A stretch of DNA of 64,000 nucleotides. Source: Dillenia suffruticosa (lineage: Eukaryota > Streptophyta > Magnoliopsida > Dilleniales > Dilleniaceae). This document shows, one piece after another, positions 34,789-46,600 of this stretch. Position 1 is the stretch's first letter, and each line of letters opens with the position of its first letter. The notes under the pieces are model-generated. The model was not told the DNA's origin. It saw only the letters and a program-made list of their open reading frames with translations, and searched no databases. The stretch covers positions 8,964,174 to 9,028,173 of the forward strand of contig JAVTVX010000002.1 of the NCBI GenBank assembly GCA_033439265.1, in the 5' to 3' direction. Both the position numbers and the translations under genes were made by a program.

Positions 34789-36030
34789 TGTTAGAGAAAT
34801 TATTGTCGAAGACTAATATATTTTGATGATAACAAAACTTTATATGTATTTATAATAATTTATCAAGTGTGCAGGCATTTAGAATATGTAATGTAAGGTT
34901 ATATATATAAATCTATACAACTAGTCAGAAAACACTGTCACAGAAGCAAGGTAGAAGTAGTGTGATGGGTAAAAGCAGTGTGATTGATAGAAGCAGTAGA
35001 GTTTTAGAGAAAATTTTAACTGCTATGATTTTGGTTTACTTTCAAACCATAACTCAGTATGTTAAATACAGATTGGGAGCTGTATTTAACCATAAAGTCT
35101 ATGCTAATGGGGGATTCAAATTTAAGTTCAGTTCAAAATTTTACTGGAGGTAAAACCAAATTCAGAATTTGAATTTAGCATGTTCTGGCAGATTTTTAGG
35201 GGGTTTTTAATCTCATACATCTTATACAACTCCTAAACTTTTTAAATTTCGATTTTTCCTCTTAATAAGAGTGTTGTTAGACTTTAAATTCAAAAAGTTA
35301 CAGTAGTAAAAGCTTTTTTGAATCTCTTGAACTGAAGGCTGAAAATAAAGATCTGAAAACAGTCAAGGCTGATTCTGAAGGCATATTGAAAGGCATATAT
35401 CATTTTCAAACAAGCTATTTTTGGATAGAACTCAAATTGAACATTGACGAACAATATTTAGTCCTTATGCAGAAGATTTTATAGAATATTTTTTGGTTTT
35501 GGGTTTTGGGTTGAGAGAAAATAGATCCCAAAAACCTCTACTCGATCATACTTTCTGCTGTATTTTTCTACTGCTGATTGAGTTATTCTATACTTTCTGA
35601 TTTTGTATTTGCATAGTCTCACAAATCTAAGGGTAGTGTTTGGAACATTCTCTTGGATTGATAGGCTAGGTGTGAGAGAGTTAGATTTGAATAGATGTTG
35701 GACTAAGATATCTTCAAGAAGAAAGATACGGATTGTCAACATTGAAACCATGTACATGTGTTTGTAACTCTCTTTGTTTATATTGGAAACTAGCTATCAC
35801 TAGACCCTAGTTCATTGAGCTGGAAGAGTGGACGTAGACACAAGACCGAACCACTATAAACCGGGTTTGATCTCTCTTTCCTTTCTCTTTATTTTTCTAC
35901 ATTTCCATATACTTGCATTTACATATCCATCTAGTTTGATCTTAGGTTTAAGCTAAATTTTAAGTGAAGTAGAATCTACAATTGAATTCAACCAATTCAA
36001 CCCCCCTTCTTGGTTGCATCGGAACCAACA
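34789..36030 (+). repeat. SIRE 3' LTR (1242 bp)
   Basis: TGTTAGAGAAATTATTGTCG to GGAACCAACA, followed by CATTT and resumed G2 LTR. Confidence 0.85.
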
Positions 36031-39016
36031 CATTTATATTTCGAAAAATCATTTAGAACTTGCCAATAAAATATCTCTGAACTGGCCATGAGTCACACCA
36101 AGGTTAGCCCGTGTCTACGCGCACATATATAATCAATCATGTATAGAATCTCATCTGGTGCTAGATAGTGGCGTTATACAAGTCCTCCTCGATTTGGTTC
36201 AACTAGTCACAACTATACATATCACGTTTGGGGATACCTCTTGCAGAAGCGTATCCGGATACCATAGGTGCCTCTACAAACGCTCTTCGTAGCTAGGTAG
36301 TCCACCAAGTACATCATCACATCATAAGTAGGCATCCGACCCACACATTTTGATTAAACTATTTCAAATCAGTGTGTTAATGCAATGAAAACATATAAAT
36401 CATATCAAGTTTTCAAAGAGTGGCATAATATCATTTTAACACAACTCATGGATGCATATCATTTGAATCAATCATTTGAGACACTCCAATGATCACAAAG
36501 AGAAGTATTTATAAAATATAGACCAAATCTCATGCTTTCACACATGTCATAAAATATGTCATTTTGAAAAACTATAAAACATGTATTTTTTGTCAATCAA
36601 GAATATAGCGTCAAAGTCCCACTAACACATATGGGAGGGTATGTCACTCCTTGAAATGTACCACGAAGTGTAAGAATGTGCTCCTCTCGTTTATTCACCA
36701 AGCATGTCTCTACAATGGCAACACATAATATATATAAATACACCTTATAATTTCACCACAAACGTTGGTAAGTAAAAATCTACACTATCAATTGAGGGTT
36801 CTTCCTAAAACTCCCGATACATAACTCACCATATATACATATATGTCTCCAAATTTCATGCCAAACTTATCCCTAATCTTTACCACATTCTATCTCTTGT
36901 ATACTCAAAACAGTCCGCTAAATTTCAGAAATTAGTATGCTCAAAATTTCACCTCCTTTATGTACAAATAATCCACATTCACTTGCACATTGTATAATCC
37001 ATCCTTTAACATTCTTCATGCTAATACATATACTTATTTCTCACATCAATTTAATACACATGTTCATACATATTCCTTACATTCTCGGCAACTCACAAAT
37101 TTAATACATATTTTATCCAATCACCTTAGCACACATGTACAAATTATATATGCACACACACACATTCATCATACTTCTAAAACTCTACACACATTATAAC
37201 CCTTTCTACTTACCATTCACTCCTTGGTTGGCATAAAAATAATGGCCTCACTTCAATCATCATTAGTGCAAAAAATTTCTACACATATTAAACCACATTC
37301 TTTGCCCTTTAAGTTAGTTTTCTTGCACAACAACATCAATTTGGTTTCAACCAACAACTACCTTGATTTTTAGCCAACAAGTATAATTACATATTCATAA
37401 TCTCATTCAAATTTCTGTACACAGAAGTTACAACAATGCAAGACAAAATTCTCAACTCACTAATATATTTTTCTCTCCTCCAACTTCTTAGCCAAACACA
37501 ACCAAATTTATATACTTATTTCTCACATCAATTAAATCAATAACCATACATCAATCTCATTCAACTCACCAAAACATAGTGTTTTCATCCCAATTCTTGA
37601 TCACACAAGGTTCAAATTTTTTGCACACATTTCTCATGGTTCACTTGGGTTCCTCCAAGACTTTAGGTTATAAAAACATGCTAAAAATATCACATTAACA
37701 CATTCACGCAAGTTTCTTCAATTTAGCAAAGTGCAGAATTTTATTTACCTTAAATTTGGATGTTTCAAGTCTAACCAAGATTTCTTTTCACAATATCTCC
37801 ATCTCTCCTTTGCTCTTAGCTCTCGATCAATATGAGTTCAGCAAGTTAGCCTGCTACTTTTGACTCCAAAACAAAGTATGTTATATTAGGGCTTAAAGGA
37901 GATGAATCTACACAAAAATTTCAAAATGGTGTTTGAAGATCAATTTTATGCCATTGGATTCACATGGTCACAAGCAAGATTCACTCCCTCTCTCTCTCAC
38001 GATTTCTCTCTTCTCCCTCTTCAAACACACTTTCTCACATTACCACTCAAGTCATTCATTAATTGTAAGTCTCCCACAAACCAAGATCCAATGGCTCAAA
38101 ATTTTTTTATCCAATTCTAAGTTAAATCCTCACCCTTGATTGGTTTCCAAGAAATTCCACACTATCACTCAATGAATAGTATCTTATCTTCCACTAACTC
38201 AATCCAAGGGACCAAATTAATTCATCTTACTTCAACTCTTTCCACCTTTGGATTTACTTCTCAAAGAACCAACAATTTCTTATCTCCTTTACATCATCCG
38301 GCCACTTACTATCTCCCCTTTACACCTTGCTTGTTCATGGTTTTGGAGAACAAAACACTTGTGCTAATTTGTTCCAATCTCCACCATTGATCATCTCAAG
38401 ATTTATTCCTCACCATTGGATCATTTAACACCAACAATAATTTATTTTCTCTCACTTCTTCAATCCAATAGTTAAAACATAATTACAAATAAACCAAAGA
38501 TTCTAATCACCCACTCACACCACAACTTTATTAGTTGCTTATCTCTCTCCATTTTTCTTTTCCATCTAAATTCTCATTAATTCGAAATGAGTCTCTTGAC
38601 TTATAAAAATTACATTTTGACCTAAAACATTTTCATAATTTTAAGTTAGACCCAAAACCTCATATTAGGCCTAATTTAATTTATTCCGCATCAAAACGTG
38701 GTTGTTTAGTCTTTCCGAGACACATTCGACACAGTTAGGGTTTTATCGGTGATTTTTCAAAAAATTAACGATTTAACTCTACGATATAAGATCTACCCAA
38801 ATTTGAAATTCCTATACACTCTAGAGTCATCCTCATTATTATTGAACCATCGGTGGTCATTTTGGAAATTTTGAATTTCTGGCGATTCAATCAAAATTTT
38901 CAAGAGTGGTTTTAGCGGAAAATTCTTTTAGTGATTTTCTACATAACATATGAGTAATAGCATATATAAAGCGAAGAAGAGTACAATAGTGAGAACATCG
39001 AGGTATCGGTGACACA
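36031..39016 (-). mobile_element. G2 left LTR, inner piece
   Basis: Continues the G LTR after SIRE and runs to GGTGACACA at about 39016, next to the 3' end of the G2 coding region on the minus strand. The plus strand is strikingly poor in G over 36800-38500. Open frames here are short and not conserved with the matching right LTR. I see no gene. Confidence 0.8.
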
Positions 39017-41362
39017 TTTTCTAACTCCCTAAAAATAAGTTTCGTCGTCGAAACTAAAAGAAGATTACATAGAGAAAAGCTGGGGGTATTGTCTCCTCAT
39101 GGCCTCCTCAGGCTCCCGGGTCTCCTCCTCGACCTGGTTACTCCTCCATAAGACTCAGACTAAAGGAACTTTCTTACTCCGTAACTTCCTAGATTGTCGA
39201 TCAAGGATAGCCATAGGCTGAACTGGTAGACTCAAGTCCTCACGCAACTCAACTGGCGGAGGCTCTAGAATATGTGATGGATTAGGCAGGTACTTTCTAT
39301 GTATTGAGACGTAGAAGACATCGTGAATGCATGAAAGCTCATCTGGTAGCTCTAGCCTATATACCATATTTCTGATCTTTTCAAAGATATGGAAAGGTCC
39401 AATATATCTGAGGCTTAGCTTATCCCACTGCATGAATCGATTCACCCCTTTCTAGAGTGATATCCATACGAAAACCATGTCCTCTTCCTCAAACTCAAGT
39501 AGTCGCCGCCTCCTATCGGCATAAACTTTTTATCGGTTTTGGATGGTCTTTATTCATTCACAGATGATTTTTACCTTTTCTTTAGTCTTCTCAACAATCT
39601 CAACACTACTGAGTTGTCTGTCTCCTACCTCATCCCAGCACAACGAAGTATGGCATTTCCTCCCATACAATGCCTCATATGGAGGCATTCCAATGCTGGC
39701 CTAGTAGCAATTATTATATGCAAACTCTACCAATGGGAGATGCTGATCCCAGCTACCCTGAAAATCCATAACACATACTCGTAGCATGTCCTCTAGAGTT
39801 TGGATGGTCCTCTCTAATTGACCATTGGTTTGGGGGTGGTATGCTATGCTAAAACTCAGTTTAGTACCCAATGCCTCCAGTAATTTAGGCCAAAATCTAG
39901 AAGTAAATCTAGGGTCTCTGTCTGACACTATTGACACAGGTACCGCGTGTAATCTGATAATGGTGTCAATGTAGAGGTGTGCCAATACCTTCAAGGAATG
40001 ATCACCACGATTAGGAATGAAGTGTGTGGACTTGGTGAGTCTATCGACGATCACCCATATAGTATCATGCCGTGTCGATGTCTACCGTAGTCCCATCACA
40101 AAATCCATCGTGATGTGTTCCCATTTCCAATCGAGAATGGGAAGAGGCTGTAAAGTACCGGCGATTCGCTGATACTCAGCCTTCACCTGCTGACAAATTA
40201 GGTATCGAGCAACAAACTCTACGATCTCCCTCTTCATACTAGGCCACCAATAACTACCTCGGATAGTACGATACATCTTTGTACCACCCGGATGCATAGC
40301 ATAAGCAGAGGAATGAGCCTCCTCAAAAATAGCTCTCTAAAGATCGTTGTCAGCAGGAATGCAAACACGCTATTGGTATGCTACTAGTTCGTCATCATGG
40401 ACTTAGAAATCTCCGTCATCACCCCTGCGGATCCTATCAAGAATACCTCGAAACTCCTCATCTGATCCCTGTAGCTCCCTAATGCAGTCGAGTAAGGTCG
40501 GCCTTACCTCAAATCGGGCTATTAGTGCTCCTTGATCATCACTAGCTAAGCTGACTTTTAATGCATGGAGTCCCACCAAACAAGAGAGATAAGCATTCTC
40601 TTTCATTTAAGGAGAAGATGATGACTTCCGTCTCAAGGCATCTACCACAACATTTGCCTTTCCCGAATGATAATTGATGATAAGGTCGTACTCCTTCAAT
40701 AACTCTAACCATCTCCTCTGTCTGAGATTCAATTCCCACTGGGTGAACAAATACTTTAAACTTTTATGATCTGTGAATACCCTGCACATCACCCCATATA
40801 AGTAATGTCGCCATATTTTCAAAGCAAAGACTATGGTGGCCTACTCGAGATCATGTGTCGGGTAGTTCAACTCGTGATTCTTTAACTGTCGATAAGCATA
40901 CGCAATAACCCAACCATTCTGTATCAGTACACAACCCAATCCCTGTCAGCCGGTATTACTGTATACTACATACTCCTGACTGCTAGTGGTAAGGGCCAAT
41001 ATCAGTACAGATATCAATCGTTGTTTGAGCTCCTAAAAGCTCGCCTCACAACGATCATCCCAATAGAATTTGACGTCCTTCCATATCAACTTAGATAGTG
41101 GAGTAGCAATTTGAGAGAATCCCTCTACAAACCACCGATAATAACCTGCAAGATCAAGGAAACTCTGGATCTCAGTCACGGTTTGCGGCTATTGCTATCT
41201 CAATATAGTTTTAACTTTCTACGGTTCAACAAAAATACCATTCGTAGAGACTATGTACCCCAGAAAACCAATCTGCTGTAGCCAAAATTCATATTTAGTG
41301 AATTTTGCATATAACTGTCTCTCAGGAAGGATCTGTAAAATAACCTGAAGGTGTTTAATATG
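39017..41362 (-). pseudogene. G2 chromovirus pol 3' half: RT end, RNase H, integrase, chromodomain
   Basis: On the minus strand from 41362 leftward: RT end, RNase H ([13 protein letters not shown] near 40780, [11 protein letters not shown]), integrase zinc region (WWPSMKREI, CQQVKAEYQ near 40250-40180), catalytic core (IVDRLTKSTHF, DRDPRFTSRFW, YHPQTNGQ near 40050-39830) and C-terminal YIGPFHI and HDVFYVS. A chromodomain-like end follows (VPLV near 39155 to RRQYPQLF near 39075). The chromodomain puts it with chromoviruses, most like Tekay/Del. Broken, many breaks. Confidence 0.85.
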
Positions 41363-41811
41363 TGTTGAAAAGAAGGATAACTTAACCCATCTTCATCACC
41401 AACCAAGTGCATCTACTTAGAAGTCCAAAAATCAGCATGCATTGTCCAGCAAGCATGGCCCATTTGGGCAGCCTAAACCAACCCAAAATACATTCAAAAA
41501 TAGGCCCAAGGAAGCCCAAAAGTTTGGAGAAAAGTCTAGGAAGCAAACCCAAATAGCTAGGGGCAGTTTGGGCAGCATATATTTCAACAGTCAAAAAACT
41601 AGCTGTTGGAATTCCTTGGGGTTTGAGCTCCAACGGGAATATCACTTTCTACTGGCTATTTTTCCCTTTTCTCTATAAATAGAGCCTCATTGTATCTCCA
41701 AAAACTATGATAAAAATGCTCTCAAATCTGTCCATGTATGCTCTCATTCTTCTTCAATAAAATTCAGAAGTATTCTTCATTTCTTGTGCTCTATTTTTTG
41801 ATATTTCAACA
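41363..41811 (+). repeat. 5' LTR of C
   Basis: TGTTGAAAAGAAGG to TTTCAACA, TATA-like CTATAAATAG near 41673. Confidence 0.95.
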
Positions 41812-43198
41812 TGGTATCAGAGCAAACTTCGATCCCTTCCTCTTCAAGGTTGGGTGACCTTCCACCTTCCATCAACCTTACCCAATTTCAAAATATATCC
41901 TCCATTCAATTAAGAGGAGGAAATTATTATCAATGGGCAGCCTTGATGAGAAGGGTGCTGGAACTTCACAACTTGGAGGGTCACATACTTGATCAACCAC
42001 TTGAAGAGGTGGATTCTTCCTACAGAGAATGGAAGAAGAGGGACAATCATGTGTTTTTTCTTCTACTCAATTCCATGGATGAAACACACAAAGCTATGGT
42101 GACTTGTGCTCCCAATGCAAAACTAATATGGGACACAATGTTTTCTCTTTATGGCCAAGAATCTAACCTTGGCAGAATTTTTGAGCTCAAACGACAAATT
42201 TCAAACATCAAAAAGGAAGGGAAATCACTTCCTCAATATTTTGGGGAATATACGGATACTTGGAATGAGCTCTCCACTCTCCGTCCGGATTCCATAGATC
42301 TCAAAGTCCTCCAAAAGAGGAAAGAAGAAGATAAAATCTTTGGTCTTCTCATGGGTCTAGATGATTCCTACTCTCTTCTTAGACAAGAAATTCTCCGAAT
42401 TAAGGAATTTCCTTCATTTGGAGAAGTGCAAAATATGATCCAACGAACGGAAGTTAGCATGCGTTTGGAAGAAAATTCCAAACTTAGACTTGAAGCTCAA
42501 GGTCACATGGCTACCGTTGAAGAGCACATGGCTGCCAAAGCACATCAAGTTCCAAAGAAAATTGATGTATGCACCCATTGCAAGAAAAGAGGACATACGA
42601 AGGAGAAGTGTTGGAACCTTCATCCTCATTTAAAGCCCAAGACCTTCAAACCAAGGGAGCAACTTTCCGAGCAGCATAATGTACTTCACACCAAGCTTCA
42701 AGGACCTACCATGGCTGATTTTGCTGCTCTTCAAAGTCAACTCAATGACATCTCCAAGAAGTTTCAACAACTTGCTCCCTCCAATGGTAAAAATCAAAAC
42801 ACTTTATCCTCTTTCAATTTCGAAGATTTTCGCATTGATTCGGGAACGGACCATCATATGGTAAGGGATAGAAGAAAAATCAAGCATTTTAAAAAACTCC
42901 CTAACCATAAGATAGTCCGTGTTGCCAATGGGCAAGATTTGAAAGTTGAGCAAATTGGGGAAATTGAACTTTTTGGAAAAACATCAAATGCTTTATTTGT
43001 TCCCCAACTCACTTCAAATCTTTTGTCCATTAGCAAAGTCACTAAGGATCAAGGGTGTAGAGTTGTTTTTGACCCAAACACTGTTACTTTTCAGGACCTC
43101 AAGTCGAATCAATTGATTGGCAAGGGTTCTAGAAGAGGGGATCTATATTTTTTGGATCAAAAGCATCATGCACTCGTAGCTCATATCAAAGAAGATGC
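41811..43198 (+). pseudogene. Copia C gag and protease
   Basis: The frame starts at the LTR/primer-site ATG (MVSEQ). It holds the UBN2-like gag (residues ~20-230), CCHC knuckle CTHCKKRGHTKEKC near residue 253, protease IDSGTDHHMV near residue 343, and ends at the start of the pre-integrase domain where D inserts. Almost identical to B. Confidence 0.9.
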
Positions 43199-43654
43199 TG
43201 TTGAAATAAAAGAGAATTAAGTGTAGTTAGCATAGGCCCCATTTCAAGCCAAGTTTAAGCCCATCCATGAGATGTATTTGGCCCGTTCCTTATGAGTTTT
43301 TTAGTCCTCAAAAAGGGCATTGTTAAGCCCCTAAAAGAAGCCCAAAATGGGCCCTAAAAAGGGCAAAACGGCTAGTTCTTTTGAACTAGCCGTTGCACTG
43401 TATAACAGCCATAAAAATGGCTGTTATACAGTGATTTTGGGGACAGAAATCTGTCCCCAATGTTCCCCAACGGATCCTTGAGTGTTTGGGGTCTTTTTCC
43501 CTCTCTTTCTCATGTAATAATCTCTATAAATAGGAGCTTGTATGGGATGTTCTATCCATGAAAAAACAATGCTCTCATTGTGCACTCTCTCTTCAAATAA
43601 AGATCTTTAAGTTTTCATTCAATCCTAGTTGCTTGATAGCTTGAAATCTCAACA
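43199..43654 (+). repeat. 5' LTR of D
   Basis: TGTTGAAATAAAAGAG to AATCTCAACA. TATA-like CTATAAATAGG near 43524. Hairpins at 43367-43460. Confidence 0.96.
43367..43460 (+). repeat. Cluster of three perfect hairpins in D 5' LTR
   Basis: Stem 12 bp, loop TTTT (43367-43394). Stem 16 bp, loop 6 (43396-43433). Stem 11 bp, loop AA (43437-43460). They are nearly back to back, just upstream of the TATA-like box, and repeated in the 3' LTR at 47980-48073. Confidence 0.95.
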
Positions 43655-46600
43655 TGGTATCAGAGCAGGCAACGATACCTTCCTCTTCCGGTCTTAATGA
43701 CCCTCCACCACAAATTAGCACCTCAATGTTCACCTCCTTACTTCTAGATTCAACAAACTACAATGCTTGGCAAGATACCATCAAGAGGTCCCTAAACTTC
43801 TACAACCTTGAAAATCACATCTTTGAAGAACCTCTTGATGAAGCCAATCCATTATTCAGAGTATGGAAGAAGAAAGACGATCAAGTGGTGGTGCTCCTTC
43901 AAATGTCTCTTGACAAAACTCACAAGGCTATGGTCACATGTATTCCAAACGCAAGAGCATTATGGGAGCAAATGCAATCATTATATGGTCAAGAATCCAA
44001 CACCGGAAGAATCTTCGAGCTGAAAAAGAAGATCTTCAAAATTCAAAAAGGAGGTAAATCCTTACCCGAATACTTTGGGGAATATAGGGATCTATGGAAT
44101 GAATTCAATCTCTTAAGGCCTCCTACTATAAATCTCAAGACCATTCTTCAAAGGAACGATGAAGATATGACCTTTGGTCTACTCATGGGTCTTGGAGATG
44201 AATATGCTCCAATTCGACAAGAGATTCTTCGAATGAAGGTCTTTCCTTCATTTCAAGAAGTCCAATTCATGGTGCAAAGAACCGAGACTAGCTTAAGGCT
44301 TGAAGAATCTACCAAGCTTAAATCCGACTCTCAAGCCTTCCAAGCTGTCCATGAAGAGCATCCGGCCAACAACACTCAAAACTTTGCAAAAAGAGACATC
44401 TGCCCACATTGCAAGAAGTCCGGCCATAAGAAAGAAAAATGCTGGTTCCTACACCCACATTTGAGGCCGAAATATGCTAGGAAAAATCCGGAATCATCTT
44501 CAAATGCTCAACAAGTGTCTCAAGTGGCAGCACTCGAATCCAAGATGGAGGAGATGCATAAGGAATTCAAACGACTTGTTGGGCAGATTAGTCACCATTC
44601 TGGTAATTCCTTATCTTCATCTATTTCCAATTCTTGGCTCATAGATTCCGGATGTGACGATCATATGGTAAAAGATAAAAAGAAAATCAACAAGTTTATT
44701 CCCTTGACCAATCATAAATTAGTTAAAGTAGCTAATGGTCATAAGTTAAAAGTTGAGCACTTAGGAGAAATTGAACTATTTGGGAGAAAGACTAAAGCTT
44801 TATATGTTCCAAAGTTCAATTCAAACTTACTTTCTATTAGCAAGATAACCAAAGAGCAAGATTGCAAAGCTATTTTTGATCCTAACCAAGTAATTTTTCA
44901 GGATCGCAAAACGAACAATTTGATTGGCAAGGGAACTAGGAGGAACAACCTCTATTACTTGGATCAAGAGAACCAAGCTTTTGCTGTCCGAAACATATCC
45001 TCCTCTCTATGGCATGAACGTCTAGGGCATCCAGGAAACCTAGCTTTGAAACGCCTATTTCCGAATAGTGAATTAGAAGATAGGCATTGCAAAGCTTGTG
45101 TACTTGGAAAACAAACCAAAGTGTATTATCCCATTTCTGAAACAATATATAAAGAGGCTTTTGAATTAGTTCATTCAGATGTTTGGACCTCTCCTTTAGT
45201 CTCCCATAATGGTTTTAGATACTTTGTGACATTCATAGATCACAAAACTAGATACACTTGGGTTTATCTCTTAGTTAACAAATCTGAAGTATTTGAGGCA
45301 TTCAAGAGCTACTATAGATATATAACAAAGCAATTTAATGCTAACCTAAAGATGTTTAGGTCAGATCATGGAGGGGAGTTCACTAGCCTTGAGTTTGAAA
45401 AATTTCTAGATGAAAAAGGGATCATTCATCAAAAGTCTTGTGTGTACACTCCTCAACAAAATGGAATAGCCGAGAGAAAGAATAGGCATCTCTTGGAGAC
45501 AGCTAGATCTATGATGTTTCACTCAAACTTACCTAAGGAATATTGGAATGAGGCCATTAAGACCGCTGCTCACCTTATAAACCTCATGCCATCCCAAATC
45601 CTAGGAGGAAAGTCACCCCTAGAGCTACTCCTTGGAAAGAAACCTAGCATTGATCATTTAAGAGTTTTTGGTTGTGTTTGCTATGTCCACATTCCTAGTC
45701 ATCTTAGGAGCAAACTAGATGCCAAGGGAAGAAAATGCATCTTTTTAGGATATTCCTCGTTTGAAAAAGGTTATAAATGTTATGATCCTCTAACCAAGAA
45801 ACTATACACATCCAAGGATGTGATATTTGTGGAAAATGAGCCTTACTTTGCAGGTCAAAGAAGAGAAGATCAAACCAAAGAAATCTACCAGCAAGAACAA
45901 TGGAATGTGATTCTACCAAAAATCAATGAAGTTCCTGCCGAAAGCAATGAAGAAACTCACCAAAATGATCCAACTCAAGGGGACCCATCACCCTCTCATT
46001 CAGATCATGAAATAGAAGAAGATCAAGAGGAAGGACACTCAGACTTAGGGGGAGCTCTTGATATGGCCGAAGAGCATGAGGAGCAGTCTATGGATGAACC
46101 CCCTCCTCCTCTTCGAAGATCTACAAGACTTAGACTTCCTCCCTCGGAATGGATCAATAGAAGGGTCTATTTTAACTCCAAGGTGACTACTCATCCAATT
46201 TCTCAATACTACTCAATATCTAACATGTCTTGCAGTCACCAAAGATTCATCAAGAACATAGACCTTCACCAAGAGCCTAGAACATTTGAGGAGGCAAAGG
46301 ATCAACCTCATTGGGTTCAAGCAATGAAGAATGAGTTGGATGCTTTGGCTAAAAATAACACTTGGGAAGTGACATCTCTACCAAAAGGAAAAAGAGCTGT
46401 GGGATGCAAATGGATATTCAAGATCAAACACAAGAGTGATGGAAGCATAGATAGATTCAAGGCAAGATTGGTGGCCAAGGGCTTCACCCAATCATATGGC
46501 ATAGACTACAAGGAAACGTTTGCACCCGTGGCCAAGATGAACACCATCCGTGTCCTTCTCTCTCTTGCTATAAATCACTCATGGCCATTATTTCAAATGG

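Larger units (their letters stand above)
20397..36030 (+). mobile_element. Sirevirus-like Ty1/copia element with nested A and B
   Basis: LTRs lie at 20397-21442 (partial) and 34789-36030. The 5-bp target duplication has one mismatch, and the flanks rejoin into continuous G2 LTR. Parts: gag start (22201-22683), two CCHC knuckles near 31640 and 32472 around a coiled-coil segment (31831-32274), the phrase WVPKN near 32600, protease (near 32660-32930) and integrase N-half (33050-33470). An unusual 3' region (33480-34405), purine-rich tracts and the 3' LTR follow. RT and RNase H are not recognised. The LTRs differ clearly (roughly a tenth of sites plus indels by eye), so it is older than A-D. Broken, with many breaks. 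Confidence 0.8.

Noticed and set aside
36990-37199. Frame starting MYNPSFNIL that also appears at 56084
   Set aside because: Similarity comes from the two G2 LTRs; the reading differs after the start and the composition is low-complexity.
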